64,000 nt of DNA from Levilactobacillus suantsaiihabitans (GCF_004745505.1 NZ_RKLX01000006.1:62001-126000), one strand, 5' to 3'; positions 36,872 to 45,746 are shown, numbered from the stretch's first letter. Numbers and translations are program-made. The notes: generated by a model not told the origin, from the sequence alone.

Positions 36872-39235
36872 ATGAATTCAAAAACTTTAAAAATTATGGA
36901 GTACGACCGCATCAAGCAAGCCTTACGGGGCTACTTGGTCTCCGCTGCTGGCCAACACGAACTGGCCAAGTTAGCGCCCACGGCCGATGCCAAACAACTC
37001 CAGATCTGGTTGGATGAAACCAGGGATGGTGCGGATATTTACCGCTTGGAAAGTGGGATTCCCCTGCCCAAGTTGGATGATATTCGGCCCCATTTACACC
37101 GGTTGGCCATGGAAGCCGCGCTGAACGGGCTGGAATTGGCCCAGATCAGCCGGGTGCTGTGGACGACGGGGTCAGTCGCAAAATTTTTCCGCGACCTGGC
37201 CGAAAAGGAAGTGGCGTTGCGGCGCCTTGACCGCGAAGTCAAGGAACTGGTGACCTTGCCCGACGTGACGCGCCGGTTGCGCGTTTCTCTAGAAGGCGAC
37301 GGCCGGTTGACGGATGAGGCCTCACCCGCTTTGAAACAGATTCGCCAACACATTACCCAAACGGAAGCCGCGATTCGCACGGCGATGGACCAATACACGC
37401 GCGGCAAGGACGCCAAGTATTTGAGTGAAACTATCGTCACGATTCGAGACGAACGCTACGTGATCCCGGTCCGCGCCGAATACAAGCAACACTTCGGCGG
37501 CATCGTCCACGACCAAAGTGCCAGTGGGCAAACGCTGTTTATCGAACCCCAAGCCGTCGTGGGCTTGAACAACCGCTTGCGGCAAAATCAAATCGACGAA
37601 CGCCATGAAGAACAACGCATCTTGGCGGAACTGACGGCCTTATTGGAACCATACCAGGACGAAATTCTGCGGAATTCAGAAATCCTGGGTCATTTTGACT
37701 TTATCAACGCCAAGGCCAAGTACGCTCACGCCCTGAAGGCCACGGAGCCACAATTGTCTGTGGCCAACCAGGTCAGCTTGCGGCAAGCGCGGCACCCGTT
37801 GATCGACCAAAAGAAGGTCGTCGCCAACGACATCGCCATCGGCAAGGACTATAAGGCCATCATCGTGACCGGGCCCAACACTGGTGGGAAGACCATCACG
37901 TTAAAGACGTTGGCGTTGGTCCAGTTGATGGGCCAATCCGGGCTCTTTATTCCGGCCAATGAAAACAGTGTGATTGGCGTCTTCCACGATATCTTCGCGG
38001 ATATTGGAGATGAGCAATCCATCGAACAAAGCCTGAGTACCTTCTCTGGGCACATGGAAAACATCGTGGCCATCTTGAAACAGGCCGACGAACACAGTTT
38101 GATCGTGGTCGATGAACTGGGTGCCGGGACCGACCCCCAAGAAGGGGCCGCCTTGGCCATCGCCATTTTGGATGAAATCGGGACGCTGGGCAGCTACGTG
38201 ATGGCGTCGACCCACTATCCGGAGCTGAAGGCTTACGGGTACAATCGGCCGGATACCATCAACGCCAGCATGGAGTTCAACGGCGAGACCCTACAGCCAA
38301 CATATCACCTGTTGATTGGGATTCCCGGGCGCAGTAATGCCTTAGACATTGCGGCGCGGCTGGGGATGCCGGCACAAGTCGTCGATGCGGCGCGGGGGTT
38401 GACTGACCAAGACAGTCAGGACCTGAACGCCATGATCTCTGATCTGACCGAGCAGAAACGCCGGGTAGACCAGGATGCCGAGAGTCTGCGGACCCAACTG
38501 GCCGAAGCCAACGAGGTCCACGACCAGTTGCAAAAGCAATTTGACGCTTACCAGCACCAAAAGGATCAACTGATGCTAGATGCCAAACGGGACGCCAACC
38601 GGTTGGTCGATGAATCCCGGAAGCGGGCCAACCAAATCATTTCTGACCTGCGCAAGAAGCAGTTGGCCGCCGGCAAGAGCGTCGTCAAGGAAGACGAGTT
38701 GATTGCGGCTCAGGGGGCTTTGAACGCCTTACAACAAGACACCAAGTTGAAGAAAAACCGGGTGCTGCGGCGCGAAAAGGCCAAGCTGGACTTCCACAAG
38801 GGCGACAGCGTGCTGGTCAAGTCTTATGGGCAAATCGGGGTCTTGATGCAGCAGCTGGATGATAGCCATTGGGAGGTCCAACTGGGCATCTTGAAGATGA
38901 AGATCGCCAACAACGACCTGGAAAAGACCAAGGACCCGGCCAAGTCGGCCAAGCAACCGCGGGCCAGTGTCAAACGCAGTGGCTCTAGCGGCATGTCGCC
39001 AACCTTGGACTTGCGGGGGCACCGCTACGAAGAGGCCATGGCCGAGGTGGACCGTTACATTGATTCCGCCCTGCTGGCCGGTTACCCGTCCGTGACGATC
39101 ATTCACGGCAAGGGCACCGGGGCCTTACGTAAAGGGGTCACCGAGTACCTGAAGCGCAACAACCGCATCAAGAGCTTCGGCTTTTCACCCGCCAATGCCG
39201 GCGGGGACGGCTCTACGGTTGTCCGGTTTAAGTAA
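36872..39235 (+). CDS. mutS2: Endonuclease MutS2
   Basis: A 787-residue MutS-family protein without the mismatch-recognition domains; it limits recombination and has ribosome-rescue functions in some Firmicutes. Walker A is GPNTGGKTIT near residue 334, Walker B LIVVDELGAGTDPQEG, then a long coiled coil (about 520-640), and a C-terminal Smr nuclease domain with LDLRGHRYEEAM and IIHGKGTGALRKGV. GGGAGG precedes the ATG. Confidence 0.97.
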   Translation: MNSKTLKIMEYDRIKQALRGYLVSAAGQHELAKLAPTADAKQLQIWLDETRDGADIYRLESGIPLPKLDDIRPHLHRLAMEAALNGLELAQISRVLWTTGSVAKFFRDLAEKEVALRRLDREVKELVTLPDVTRRLRVSLEGDGRLTDEASPALKQIRQHITQTEAAIRTAMDQYTRGKDAKYLSETIVTIRDERYVIPVRAEYKQHFGGIVHDQSASGQTLFIEPQAVVGLNNRLRQNQIDERHEEQRILAELTALLEPYQDEILRNSEILGHFDFINAKAKYAHALKATEPQLSVANQVSLRQARHPLIDQKKVVANDIAIGKDYKAIIVTGPNTGGKTITLKTLALVQLMGQSGLFIPANENSVIGVFHDIFADIGDEQSIEQSLSTFSGHMENIVAILKQADEHSLIVVDELGAGTDPQEGAALAIAILDEIGTLGSYVMASTHYPELKAYGYNRPDTINASMEFNGETLQPTYHLLIGIPGRSNALDIAARLGMPAQVVDAARGLTDQDSQDLNAMISDLTEQKRRVDQDAESLRTQLAEANEVHDQLQKQFDAYQHQKDQLMLDAKRDANRLVDESRKRANQIISDLRKKQLAAGKSVVKEDELIAAQGALNALQQDTKLKKNRVLRREKAKLDFHKGDSVLVKSYGQIGVLMQQLDDSHWEVQLGILKMKIANNDLEKTKDPAKSAKQPRASVKRSGSSGMSPTLDLRGHRYEEAMAEVDRYIDSALLAGYPSVTIIHGKGTGALRKGVTEYLKRNNRIKSFGFSPANAGGDGSTVVRFK

Positions 39236-39256
39236 TAAGCAGAAACTACTAATAAA

Positions 39257-39286
39257 TTGTAAGCAATTTAGTTGTGATTTTAGAAT
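39257..39286 (+). promoter_or_regulatory. Possible promoter of trxA
   Basis: TTGTAA (39257-39262), 18 bp, TAGAAT (39281-39286). Confidence 0.4.
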
Positions 39287-39338
39287 ATTCTGTTAGACTT
39301 AGAAATATAGTCGATAATTTGAGAGGGAGGCAATAGGT

Positions 39339-39656
39339 ATGGCAGTAGCAGAAACAACTGATAAGACCTTTGAACAAGACACAGCAAAGGGTGTCACGCT
39401 GACTGATTTTTGGGCAACTTGGTGTGGTCCTTGCCGGATGCAATCACCCGTCGTGGAACAACTGGCCGATGAGATGGACAACGTGACCTTCAACAAGATG
39501 GACGTTGACGCTAATCCGAACACACCCCAATCTTTTGGCATCATGAGCATCCCAACCTTGTTAGTCAAGAAGGATGGCCAAGTGGTCGACTCCATCGTGG
39601 GCTACCACTCCAAGGATCAATTGAAGAAGATCTTAGACCAATACGTTGAGGCCTAA
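39339..39656 (+). CDS. trxA: Thioredoxin
   Basis: A 105-residue thiol-disulfide reductant with the redox motif WCGPC in FWATWCGPCRMQSP and the cis-proline region GIMSIPTLLV. It reduces ribonucleotide reductase, methionine sulfoxide reductase and other proteins using thioredoxin reductase. GGGAGG precedes the ATG. It lies between mutS2 and a bidirectional terminator. Confidence 0.97.
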   Translation: MAVAETTDKTFEQDTAKGVTLTDFWATWCGPCRMQSPVVEQLADEMDNVTFNKMDVDANPNTPQSFGIMSIPTLLVKKDGQVVDSIVGYHSKDQLKKILDQYVEA

Positions 39657-39667
39657 CGAGACATTAA

Positions 39668-39707
39668 AAAACGGTTGTCACATTTTTTTGTGACAACCGC
39701 TTTTTTA
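39668..39707. terminator. Bidirectional terminator between trxA and yslB
   Basis: CGGTTGTCACA pairs perfectly with TGTGACAACCG; A-rich on the left and T-rich on the right, so it can end both convergent genes. Confidence 0.92.
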
Positions 39708-39733
39708 ATGCAATGAAATGACTGGTGACCCGT

Positions 39734-40243
39734 CTAGTCCGCGTCTGGCGTATCCGGGCGAACGATGGCCAGAGGTTCCGGCGCATCGTAGTCGGGGATG
39801 ACGTCGTCGGGGTCGGTGTAGACGTCAAAGGTCACGGTGGTGGCTTGCAGCTTGCGAGGGGAGTCGACCAGCTCCGCTTCGGCGGCCACACCCAGCTGTT
39901 GGGCCATCATTTCGGCCAAGAAACCGGCCTCTAGGGTGAAGTCGTCTTCACCAGCGACTTGTTTGCGGAGCTTGACGGGCGCGCCGCTGAGCTGCCAGCG
40001 CGTCATTTGCGCAGTCTGTTTGACTAAGGTCAGCGTGCCAAAACCGGCCTGGCTAAAGAAAGTCGCGGCGTCCTTGGGGTTGCCCAGAGGAAAGCGCCGG
40101 GCCAGTGATTTGCCAGCCCAGTAGCTGATGGCCCCCTGGTCGTCGCCCAACAATTCGGGGAGGAGGGCTTCACGAATCAGCATTTGCGGGAAATTAGCGG
40201 CTCCGTCGGCATCGGCCATGACGGTTTGATATAAATTTTTCAC
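39734..40243 (-). CDS. YslB family protein (DUF2507)
   Basis: A 169-residue cytoplasmic protein of unknown function, found near trxA and murI in Bacilli. Recognisable features are MLIREALLPELLGDDQGAI, YWAGKSLARRFPL and an acidic C-terminus. On the minus strand AAGGAG (complement of 40253-40258) lies 9 bases before a GTG at 40243, giving VKNLYQTVM. The ATG at 40261 would place that ribosome binding site inside the coding region, so the GTG is preferred. Confidence 0.85.
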   Translation of the reverse strand: MKNLYQTVMADADGAANFPQMLIREALLPELLGDDQGAISYWAGKSLARRFPLGNPKDAATFFSQAGFGTLTLVKQTAQMTRWQLSGAPVKLRKQVAGEDDFTLEAGFLAEMMAQQLGVAAEAELVDSPRKLQATTVTFDVYTDPDDVIPDYDAPEPLAIVRPDTPDAD

Positions 40244-40370
40244 GATGGTTGGCTCCTTCATTCCGTTTCAGTTCTGTGACCATTATACCGTAGTTTTTTT
40301 ACAAATATGACAATCTGCTAAATTTTAGGCATTTTTTAGGACTAACCGGGCAGATTGACTAGTGTGAAAC

Positions 40371-40399
40371 TTGAAACCGGTTCATAAAAAGGCGATAAT
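40371..40399 (+). promoter_or_regulatory. Promoter of murI operon
   Basis: TTGAAA (40371-40376), 17 bp, GATAAT (40394-40399), 35 bases before the murI start. Confidence 0.6.
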
Positions 40400-40434
40400 G
40401 GAGATTCAAGAACATCGAGAAGGAGCGTTGATTC

Positions 40435-41265
40435 ATGCAAACAGATCCGATTGGCCTCATGGATTCAGGAGTCGGCGGTTTAACGGTTTTAAAAGAAGTT
40501 CAGCGGGTCTTGCCTGCTGAGAACACGGTATTTTTGGGTGACCAGGCACGCCTGCCATACGGTCCCCGGTCGGCAGAAGAAGTGACAACGTTCACCCGGC
40601 AGATTGCCACTTACTTACGGCAACAGGCTCATATGAAGTTATTTATCATTGCCTGTAATACGGCCACGGCTGCGGCCTTGAGCCAAATGCAAGCGGAGCT
40701 ACCAGTCCCGGTCGTCGGCGTGATTGCCCCCGGGGCGGGCATGGCGGTTCAGACCACGAAGAATCATCAGATCGGGGTCATCGCCACGGAAGGCACCGTC
40801 AATAGCGGTCAGTACCAGCGCGACATTTTGGCGGCGGATGCCCAAAGCCAAGTCATTAGCGTGGCTTGTCCGCAGATGGTGACCTTGGCGGAGCAAAATG
40901 ATTTGAATTCAGCCCACGCCCGCGAGATTGTGGCGCAGAACCTGGCACCACTGCAGGGGACTGGCATCGATACGCTGGTCATGGGGTGTACCCATTTTCC
41001 ACTCTTGCGCGACGCCATTCAAGCGGCGGTCGGCCCGGACGTCACCTTAATCGACCCGGGAGTCGCTGCCGCCCAAAAGGCTGCTGAGATTTTAAAGCAA
41101 CAACACGCGTTGAACGCCAGTGGGGACCCGGTCACGGCGACCTACTACACGACAGGAGACGTTGCGCAGTTTAATCAATTAGCGAGTGAATGGTTGGACT
41201 TAGCTCCAAAGGCTGTCCACCATTTATCCGAGTCCGTTTTAGACACTTCCCAGGAGGCAGAATAA
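40435..41265 (+). CDS. murI: Glutamate racemase
   Basis: A 276-residue cytoplasmic enzyme that makes D-glutamate for peptidoglycan. The catalytic cysteines lie in IACNTATAAAL and MGCTHFPLL; GLMDSGVGGLTVLKEV opens the protein and DQARLPYGPRS is also typical. GAAGGAG precedes the ATG. rdgB follows after three bases and yfcE- and cbpB-like genes continue the operon. Confidence 0.96.
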   Translation: MQTDPIGLMDSGVGGLTVLKEVQRVLPAENTVFLGDQARLPYGPRSAEEVTTFTRQIATYLRQQAHMKLFIIACNTATAAALSQMQAELPVPVVGVIAPGAGMAVQTTKNHQIGVIATEGTVNSGQYQRDILAADAQSQVISVACPQMVTLAEQNDLNSAHAREIVAQNLAPLQGTGIDTLVMGCTHFPLLRDAIQAAVGPDVTLIDPGVAAAQKAAEILKQQHALNASGDPVTATYYTTGDVAQFNQLASEWLDLAPKAVHHLSESVLDTSQEAE

Positions 41266-41268
41266 CTT

Positions 41269-41868
41269 ATGGCAAACACCTTAGTCATTGCAACCAACAA
41301 CCCGGGCAAGGCCCGCGAATTTCGTGCGATTTTCGAACCCAAGGGCCTGCAGGTCAAAACGTTGGCAGATTTTCCCGATTTGAAACAGGTCGCAGAAACT
41401 GGGCAGACGTTTACGGAAAACGCGACGCTCAAGGCGACGGCGGTGGCGCAACAGACCCAGCTGCCGGTTTTGGCTGATGATTCTGGCCTGATGGTCGACG
41501 CCCTGAACGGTGAACCGGGGATCTATTCTGCCCGGTACGCCGGTGACCATGACGACGCCAAGAACAATGCCAAATTACTGGCGAACCTGCAAGGTGTTCC
41601 GCAAGCCAAACGGGGCGCGGCCTTTCACACGTCGCTGGTCTTGATCAAGCCCAACGGCAAGAAACTGGTCGCGACGGGTGAGGTTCGTGGTGAGATTTTA
41701 ACGGCACCGCGCGGCCATGACGGTTTCGGTTACGACCCGTTGTTTTACGTCGCCGAAGACGGGCAGACGTTTGCCGAGATGAGTCTAGCGTTGAAGAATA
41801 AGCACAGCCACCGCGCCAAGGCCACGGCGGCAATGTTACCGCAATTCGATGAGTGGTGGGAGGAATAA
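41269..41868 (+). CDS. XTP/dITP diphosphatase
   Basis: A 199-residue HAM1/RdgB-family pyrophosphatase that removes non-canonical purine triphosphates. ATNNPGKAREFR near the start, LADDSGLMVDALNGEPG in the middle and GFGYDPLFYV near residue 155 are the family motifs. CAGGAGG overlaps the end of murI ahead of the ATG. The next gene starts two bases after the stop. Confidence 0.95.
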   Translation: MANTLVIATNNPGKAREFRAIFEPKGLQVKTLADFPDLKQVAETGQTFTENATLKATAVAQQTQLPVLADDSGLMVDALNGEPGIYSARYAGDHDDAKNNAKLLANLQGVPQAKRGAAFHTSLVLIKPNGKKLVATGEVRGEILTAPRGHDGFGYDPLFYVAEDGQTFAEMSLALKNKHSHRAKATAAMLPQFDEWWEE

Positions 41869-41870
41869 AC

Positions 41871-42398
41871 ATGACACGTTGGCTGGTAATCAGTGATAAT
41901 CACGGCGACCGCGACATTTTGGTGAGTCTAAAGGCGGCGTTAAAACCGGATACCATTTTTCACTGTGGTGATTCGGAAATGACGGCCGATGACCCGTGGT
42001 TCAAGGATGCGTACGTGGTCCAGGGCAACATGGATTTTGATAGTCAACTGCCGTTGGTGCAAACGCCCACGGTGGATGGCTGTAAGGTCTTGTTGACGCA
42101 CGGCCACTATGATGAGGTCCATTGGGATCTGACCAAGCTCAAGCTCCACGCGGATCAAGAGCAGGCCGACCTGGTCTTCTTTGGCCACACCCATGAGCTG
42201 GCGGCACAAGAGGCTGGGGGCCACGTCTTCGTGAACCCCGGTAGCATCAGTCAGCCACGGGGCGAATACCGGCAACTAGGCGGCACCTGCGCGCTGATTA
42301 CCGTGACACCGACTGCGTGGGTCGTGCAGTATTATACCCGCGATGCCCAGCCCGTGCCAGATTTGAAATTTACGTTTACACGCAACCAGAAAGGATGA
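41871..42398 (+). CDS. YfcE-family metallophosphoesterase
   Basis: A 175-residue calcineurin-like phosphoesterase. Metal ligands are visible in VISDNHGD, CGDSEM, GNMD, THGHYD and FGHTHE with NPGS after it. The physiological substrate is not known. ATG at 41871 is chosen with GGAGG (41859-41863) 7 bases upstream; the upstream frame overlaps rdgB. Same operon as murI and rdgB, the usual order in Bacilli. Confidence 0.92.
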   Translation: MTRWLVISDNHGDRDILVSLKAALKPDTIFHCGDSEMTADDPWFKDAYVVQGNMDFDSQLPLVQTPTVDGCKVLLTHGHYDEVHWDLTKLKLHADQEQADLVFFGHTHELAAQEAGGHVFVNPGSISQPRGEYRQLGGTCALITVTPTAWVVQYYTRDAQPVPDLKFTFTRNQKG

Positions 42399-42406
42399 CG
42401 TAACGT

Positions 42407-42898
42407 ATGATTGACGCTGCTGTGGAGCAGTTACTGCTAGACGACCCCAAGAGTTACGTGATTCCAGCGGACGTGGTCGCCAATGTCACGGCGACCAACA
42501 CGCTAGAGCATGCGCTATTGGTGCTCTCGAAGGTGGGCTACAGCCGGATTCCCGTGCTGGACGCCGATGACCACCTGCAAGGCATGATCTCGCTGGCGGC
42601 AATTACGGATAAATTGCTGCACGTTCCGGGCGCTGCGGTTGAACAGCTCAGCCAATATACGGTAGCTGATGCGATGTTACCCGTCGAGCATTGGGTCGAT
42701 GATCCCAAGAAGCTCGAAACGATTTTGAACTATATGGTCGACGAGCCCTTTATTCCGTTGTTAAACGACCAAAACGTTTTTCAAGGGATTATCACGCGGC
42801 GAGAAATTTTAAAACGCGTGAATTACTTAGCGCATAACTTAGATAATCATTACACCGTGACGGCCTTGACTGATGAAGGTCAATTGTCGGAAAGTTAG
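42407..42898 (+). CDS. CBS-domain protein CbpB (cyclic-di-AMP-binding type)
   Basis: A 163-residue cytoplasmic protein made of two CBS repeats: about residues 15-75 (VIPADVVANV, LSKVGYSRIPVLDADDHLQG) and 80-150 (VADAMLPVEHWV, FIPLLNDQNVFQGIITRREI). The homologue in Bacilli is the c-di-AMP receptor CbpB/DarB, which signals to the stringent-response enzyme Rel; that role is inferred by family. It follows the phosphoesterase by 8 bases and is followed by a small membrane protein gene. Confidence 0.88.
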   Translation: MIDAAVEQLLLDDPKSYVIPADVVANVTATNTLEHALLVLSKVGYSRIPVLDADDHLQGMISLAAITDKLLHVPGAAVEQLSQYTVADAMLPVEHWVDDPKKLETILNYMVDEPFIPLLNDQNVFQGIITRREILKRVNYLAHNLDNHYTVTALTDEGQLSES

Positions 42899-42929
42899 GC
42901 CCTAACGGTGAGATGAGGAGGAATCCCTG

Positions 42930-43088
42930 GTGAAAGTAGTGCTTGGCATTTTAATCGGTATTTTGTGGCTCTTTACCATTGGGCTGGCCATCATGGCCGC
43001 CACTGGTGCGGGGAGCTACTGGTCGTTTTTGATTTTATTTGTGCTGGTCATGTTCAGCACCATCGACTGGTGGCGGCTCGACCGCTAA
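42930..43088 (+). CDS. Small hydrophobic membrane protein, 52 residues
   Basis: A 52-codon frame starting at GTG with GAGGAGG (about 42915-42920) 9-10 bases upstream. The product has two hydrophobic segments (VLGILIGILWLFTIGLAIM and WSFLILFVLVMF) separated by AATGAGSY and ends in WWRLDR. It lies 31 bases after cbpB and probably ends the murI operon. I know no function. The strong ribosome binding site and clean two-helix pattern support it as real. Confidence 0.7.
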   Translation: MKVVLGILIGILWLFTIGLAIMAATGAGSYWSFLILFVLVMFSTIDWWRLDR

Positions 43089-43111
43089 CTGTGGTTACTG
43101 CTAGGCAACAT

Positions 43112-43312
43112 GGGCGATACCGCCGCCTTACCGTTCGCTAGCTAGGCGTCGGTACGCGGTGGGCGCCGGTCCAAGCCAAAGGGCGGTCTTGAACCTCAAC
43201 TTGGAGCCGGTAACCCGCGTCTCCAAGTTGTCAGTTTCCTAAGCGCCATGAACCGTGCCGCTAAGGAAACTCCCACGGCTGAACGCCTAGCTAGCGAACT
43301 CTCGGCTACAGA
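43112..43312 (-). repeat. F1 structured repeat, copy D
   Basis: Outer stem TTCGCTAGCTAGGCGT (43133-43148) with ACGCCTAGCTAGCGAA (43283-43298), unlike any other copy but perfectly paired. On the minus strand: AGTTTCCTTAGCG/CGCTTAGGAAACT, AACTTGGAG/CTCCAAGTT and GTTCAAG/CTTGGAC with a G-U pair. The TAGCCGAGAG flank is at its right end. Confidence 0.85.
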
Positions 43313-43394
43313 GATGCTGGTCAGCAACGTGGCAGTGAGCCTAAGCCCACGGTAGTGTCCGTTGTACCAGAACCATTGTGTGGGTGCCCGTTTC

Positions 43395-43566
43395 GGCCAT
43401 GTGGCGGATATAGACGCGATTTTTGGCTCGGTCCACCAACCCCTATTTGGCGAACGGTAGGCGGGCAATTTCCAGTATGACGCGGTCAAAAACTAATCCT
43501 AGCGCCATGAATCGCATGGTAACCATGATTCTAGCCAATTTGTGGTTTTCAACCATCAGTTAAACA
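43395..43566 (+). repeat. Truncated F1 composite, 3' half
   Basis: Contains TAGACGCGATTTTTGGCTC, then CCCCTATTTGGCGAACGG, TAGGCGGGCAA, CGCCATGAATCGCATGG and CAACCATCAGTT, in the order found at the end of the composite at 45747-46250. The first half is missing, so the outer arm has no partner. Confidence 0.6.
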
Positions 43567-43567
43567 T

Positions 43568-43616
43568 GAAGCAAAAAGTGATCACCACCCGGATTGGGCA
43601 GTGATCACTTTTTTAC
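43568..43616. terminator. Bidirectional terminator before mscS
   Basis: AAAAAGTGATCAC pairs with GTGATCACTTTTT around CACCCGGATTGGGCA; both sides have the needed A or T run. Confidence 0.85.
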
Positions 43617-43620
43617 TGGT

Positions 43621-44490
43621 TTATTTGTTAGTGAGCGGCGCGTGAGTCGGCAGGGTGATGCCGGCCTCGCGGATGGCCTTGAGGTAGGCCGTCAGGAAGG
43701 TGGCCTGGAGCTTGAACTGACTGCCGTTTTTGGCGACGAGATTGACCTGATAGACCAATTCACCCGTTGGCAGGGTCACGACACCGGTAATGATCGGTTC
43801 GCTGATGACGCTCGGGTGCTCTGGCAACAGGCGGGCGTTGGTCGCGTGAATGATCGCCGGTAGCTGTTCCACGGGTGTGGTGGAGGCGATGGGGATGTTG
43901 ATGGTCGCGTGCATATCGTTGCGCGACCGGTTGGCCACGATGGTGATATTGCGGTTGGGGATGAAGTTGACCGTGCCATCGGCCGACGTGACTTGTGTGG
44001 TGCGCAGGCCCATGGCGGACACTGTGCCCTCAATTAGCCCAATTTTGACCGTATCGCCGACGTCAAATTGTTGTTCTAGCAAAATGGAAATCCCGGTGAC
44101 CAGGTCGCTGACGAAGCCTTGGGCACCCAGCCCTAAAGCCAGACTGAAGATTCCGGCCCCAGCGACCAGCGTGCCAATGGGTACTCCCAAAGTCGACAGC
44201 ATGGCGTAGGCCCAAAAGAAGATGACGGTGTAATGAAAGAGGTTCATCGTCAACATGCTGATGGTTTGGAGCCGATTGTTGGCGCCATCCTTGGGCGTCA
44301 GGTAGCGTTTGAAACTGCGATTCAAGATCCAGCGACCAACCACGTTGATGACCAGAAATAGAATCGTTAAAAATAGCAGACTGAGAAACCGACTGGTAAT
44401 CAGGTGAAGTACCTTTTCCCAATCAAATGATTTTAAGTAGTGTTGCAGCCATTTGGAAGAGGTGGCTGAAGTGGTGATTAGGTCCGTCAC
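43621..44490 (-). CDS. MscS-family mechanosensitive channel
   Basis: A 289-residue small-conductance mechanosensitive channel that releases solutes on hypo-osmotic shock. Two or three N-terminal transmembrane helices (FLSLLFLTILFLVINVVGRW; VIFFWAYAMLSTLGV), the Gly/Ala-rich pore helix GTLVAGAGIFSLALGLGAQG and the beta domain signature FDVGDTVKIG are visible. GTG at 44490 is chosen because AAGGAGG (complement of 44499-44505) is 8 bases upstream; the longer frame lacks such a site. Confidence 0.92.
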   Translation of the reverse strand: MTDLITTSATSSKWLQHYLKSFDWEKVLHLITSRFLSLLFLTILFLVINVVGRWILNRSFKRYLTPKDGANNRLQTISMLTMNLFHYTVIFFWAYAMLSTLGVPIGTLVAGAGIFSLALGLGAQGFVSDLVTGISILLEQQFDVGDTVKIGLIEGTVSAMGLRTTQVTSADGTVNFIPNRNITIVANRSRNDMHATINIPIASTTPVEQLPAIIHATNARLLPEHPSVISEPIITGVVTLPTGELVYQVNLVAKNGSQFKLQATFLTAYLKAIREAGITLPTHAPLTNK

Positions 44491-44601
44491 GAGACGAGCC
44501 TCCTTTGCAAAATAGGGTCGCCGCCAATTGGGAATCCGCGGCGCCGTAACCCTTATTTTACTAGTCTTGTCAAAGAAAACCAATTAGAATCGGGGTATTA
44601 A

Positions 44602-44630
44602 TTGCGTGTAAGCGCTGAGAATGCTATTCT
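44602..44630 (+). promoter_or_regulatory. Promoter of DUF948-YtxH genes with cre-like spacer
   Basis: TTGCGT (44602-44607), 17 bp, TATTCT (44625-44630) with TGC before the -10. TGTAAGCGCTGAGA (44606-44619) in the spacer resembles a CcpA cre site with one deviating core position. Confidence 0.5.
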
Positions 44631-44663
44631 ATTGGTAAGTAACGAGCACAAGGAGGGGTTGTC

Positions 44664-45068
44664 ATGACCGGTGGACAAGTAGCGGGCCTGATTGCAGCGA
44701 TTGCGTTTCTAATCTTGGTTCTCTTCATTGGCATGTTCTTAGTAAAAATGAATAAAACGTTGAGTGAGGTCAATCGCTCAATGAAGACGATGACGTCGGA
44801 TGTGGATGTCATCAGTCACCAGGCCGAAGATATTATGGCCAATGCCAACGAGCTGTTGGAGGACGTGAATAAGAAGGTGGCGACGATTGATCCGGTATTT
44901 CAAGCCGCCGCTGATCTGGGCGAGAGTGTTTCTGATTTGAACACCGCGACCCGCAAACTGACCGACCGCGTGGGAGAGACCGCTAAGACCACAGCCAAGA
45001 CATCGCTGGCTGCTCGCGTGGGCAAGACCGCGTTTGATTTGTACAAGAACCGGAAGACGAAAGACTAA
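44664..45068 (+). CDS. DUF948 domain protein (YtxG-like)
   Basis: A 134-residue protein with one N-terminal transmembrane helix (LIAAIAFLILVLFIGMFLV) followed by a coiled-coil-like region with repeated small and charged residues, ending in a basic tail. The family is a general-stress protein group in Bacilli with no defined function. It lies 22 bases before the YtxH-like gene, its usual partner. AAGGAGGGG precedes the ATG. Confidence 0.88.
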   Translation: MTGGQVAGLIAAIAFLILVLFIGMFLVKMNKTLSEVNRSMKTMTSDVDVISHQAEDIMANANELLEDVNKKVATIDPVFQAAADLGESVSDLNTATRKLTDRVGETAKTTAKTSLAARVGKTAFDLYKNRKTKD

Positions 45069-45089
45069 GTGATTCACGGAAAGGAAGTC

Positions 45090-45518
45090 ATGAAGATGGC
45101 AAAACACAAATTATTAGCAGGACTGGTACTGGGTGGCGTGGCCTACGCGGCTTATCACACGCTAGATTTGGAACAACGTGAAGCGTTGAAGGATGCCGCT
45201 CGTGACCGGTACAATGCGTTCAAGGATCGTGCAGTGGATTACGCGTTTTACGCGGCAGATGCCGCCGACGACTTCAAGGCCGCTTTAGACGACCGCTTGG
45301 CGGGCAAGAGTGATGCCCCGGCTTGGCAAGATGCCAGCCAGGATGACACGGCTGACGACGCTGATGATGACATCGTGTTAAGCAGCAATGACGTTAGTGA
45401 CCTGCCTAACGAAGACGCCGACACGGACACAACGGATGCGGCTGCCGACGCCACTGATGAAGCAGCGAACGACGAAAAGCCCGCTACCGACGAACCATCA
45501 GCGGACAAACCAGTTTAA
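45090..45518 (+). CDS. YtxH-like protein with acidic tail
   Basis: A 142-residue protein. An N-terminal hydrophobic stretch (LLAGLVLGGVAYAAYHTL) is followed by a helical region (EQREALKDAARDRYNAFKDR) as in the YtxH family, then a low-complexity Asp/Ala/Thr tail of about 60 residues. ATG at 45090 is chosen with GGAAAGGAAG upstream; the GTG at 45069 is close to the previous stop and poorly placed. Function unknown; paired with the DUF948 gene. Confidence 0.82.
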   Translation: MKMAKHKLLAGLVLGGVAYAAYHTLDLEQREALKDAARDRYNAFKDRAVDYAFYAADAADDFKAALDDRLAGKSDAPAWQDASQDDTADDADDDIVLSSNDVSDLPNEDADTDTTDAAADATDEAANDEKPATDEPSADKPV

Positions 45519-45532
45519 ACAAGTTCTCACAA

Positions 45533-45559
45533 GTCACGGCCCCGGCTGTGGCTTTTTTT
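45533..45559 (+). terminator. Terminator of DUF948-YtxH operon
   Basis: GTCACGGC pairs with GCTGTGGC (G-U pairs included), then seven T. Confidence 0.75.
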
Positions 45560-45597
45560 CTGCCCTTGGACTGGGGTGCTTGTGTCTGGTGCGGCGG

Positions 45598-45677
45598 TAG
45601 GGCCGAGACCGCCCTTGGGCTCGACCCGGCGCCCTCAGCAATTCAACTCAGATCTAGTGAACGGTAAGGCGGTCAGT
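45598..45677 (+). repeat. Truncated F1 repeat, 3' end
   Basis: GGCCGAGACCGCCCTTGGG is followed by CTCGACCCGGCGCCC, CAACTCAGATCTAGTGAACG and GTAAGGCGGTCAG, the last third of F1. The partner of the final arm is absent. Confidence 0.65.
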
Positions 45678-45746
45678 AAAAAGATAAAGACAATAAAAAG
45701 GCCTGAGACCAATATCTCAGACCCTTATGCGTTCAACTTTAAATGA

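Noticed and set aside
45695-45735. GGCCTGAGA/TCTCAGACC hairpin as a terminator
   Set aside because: One mismatch near the base and no T run; left unassigned.
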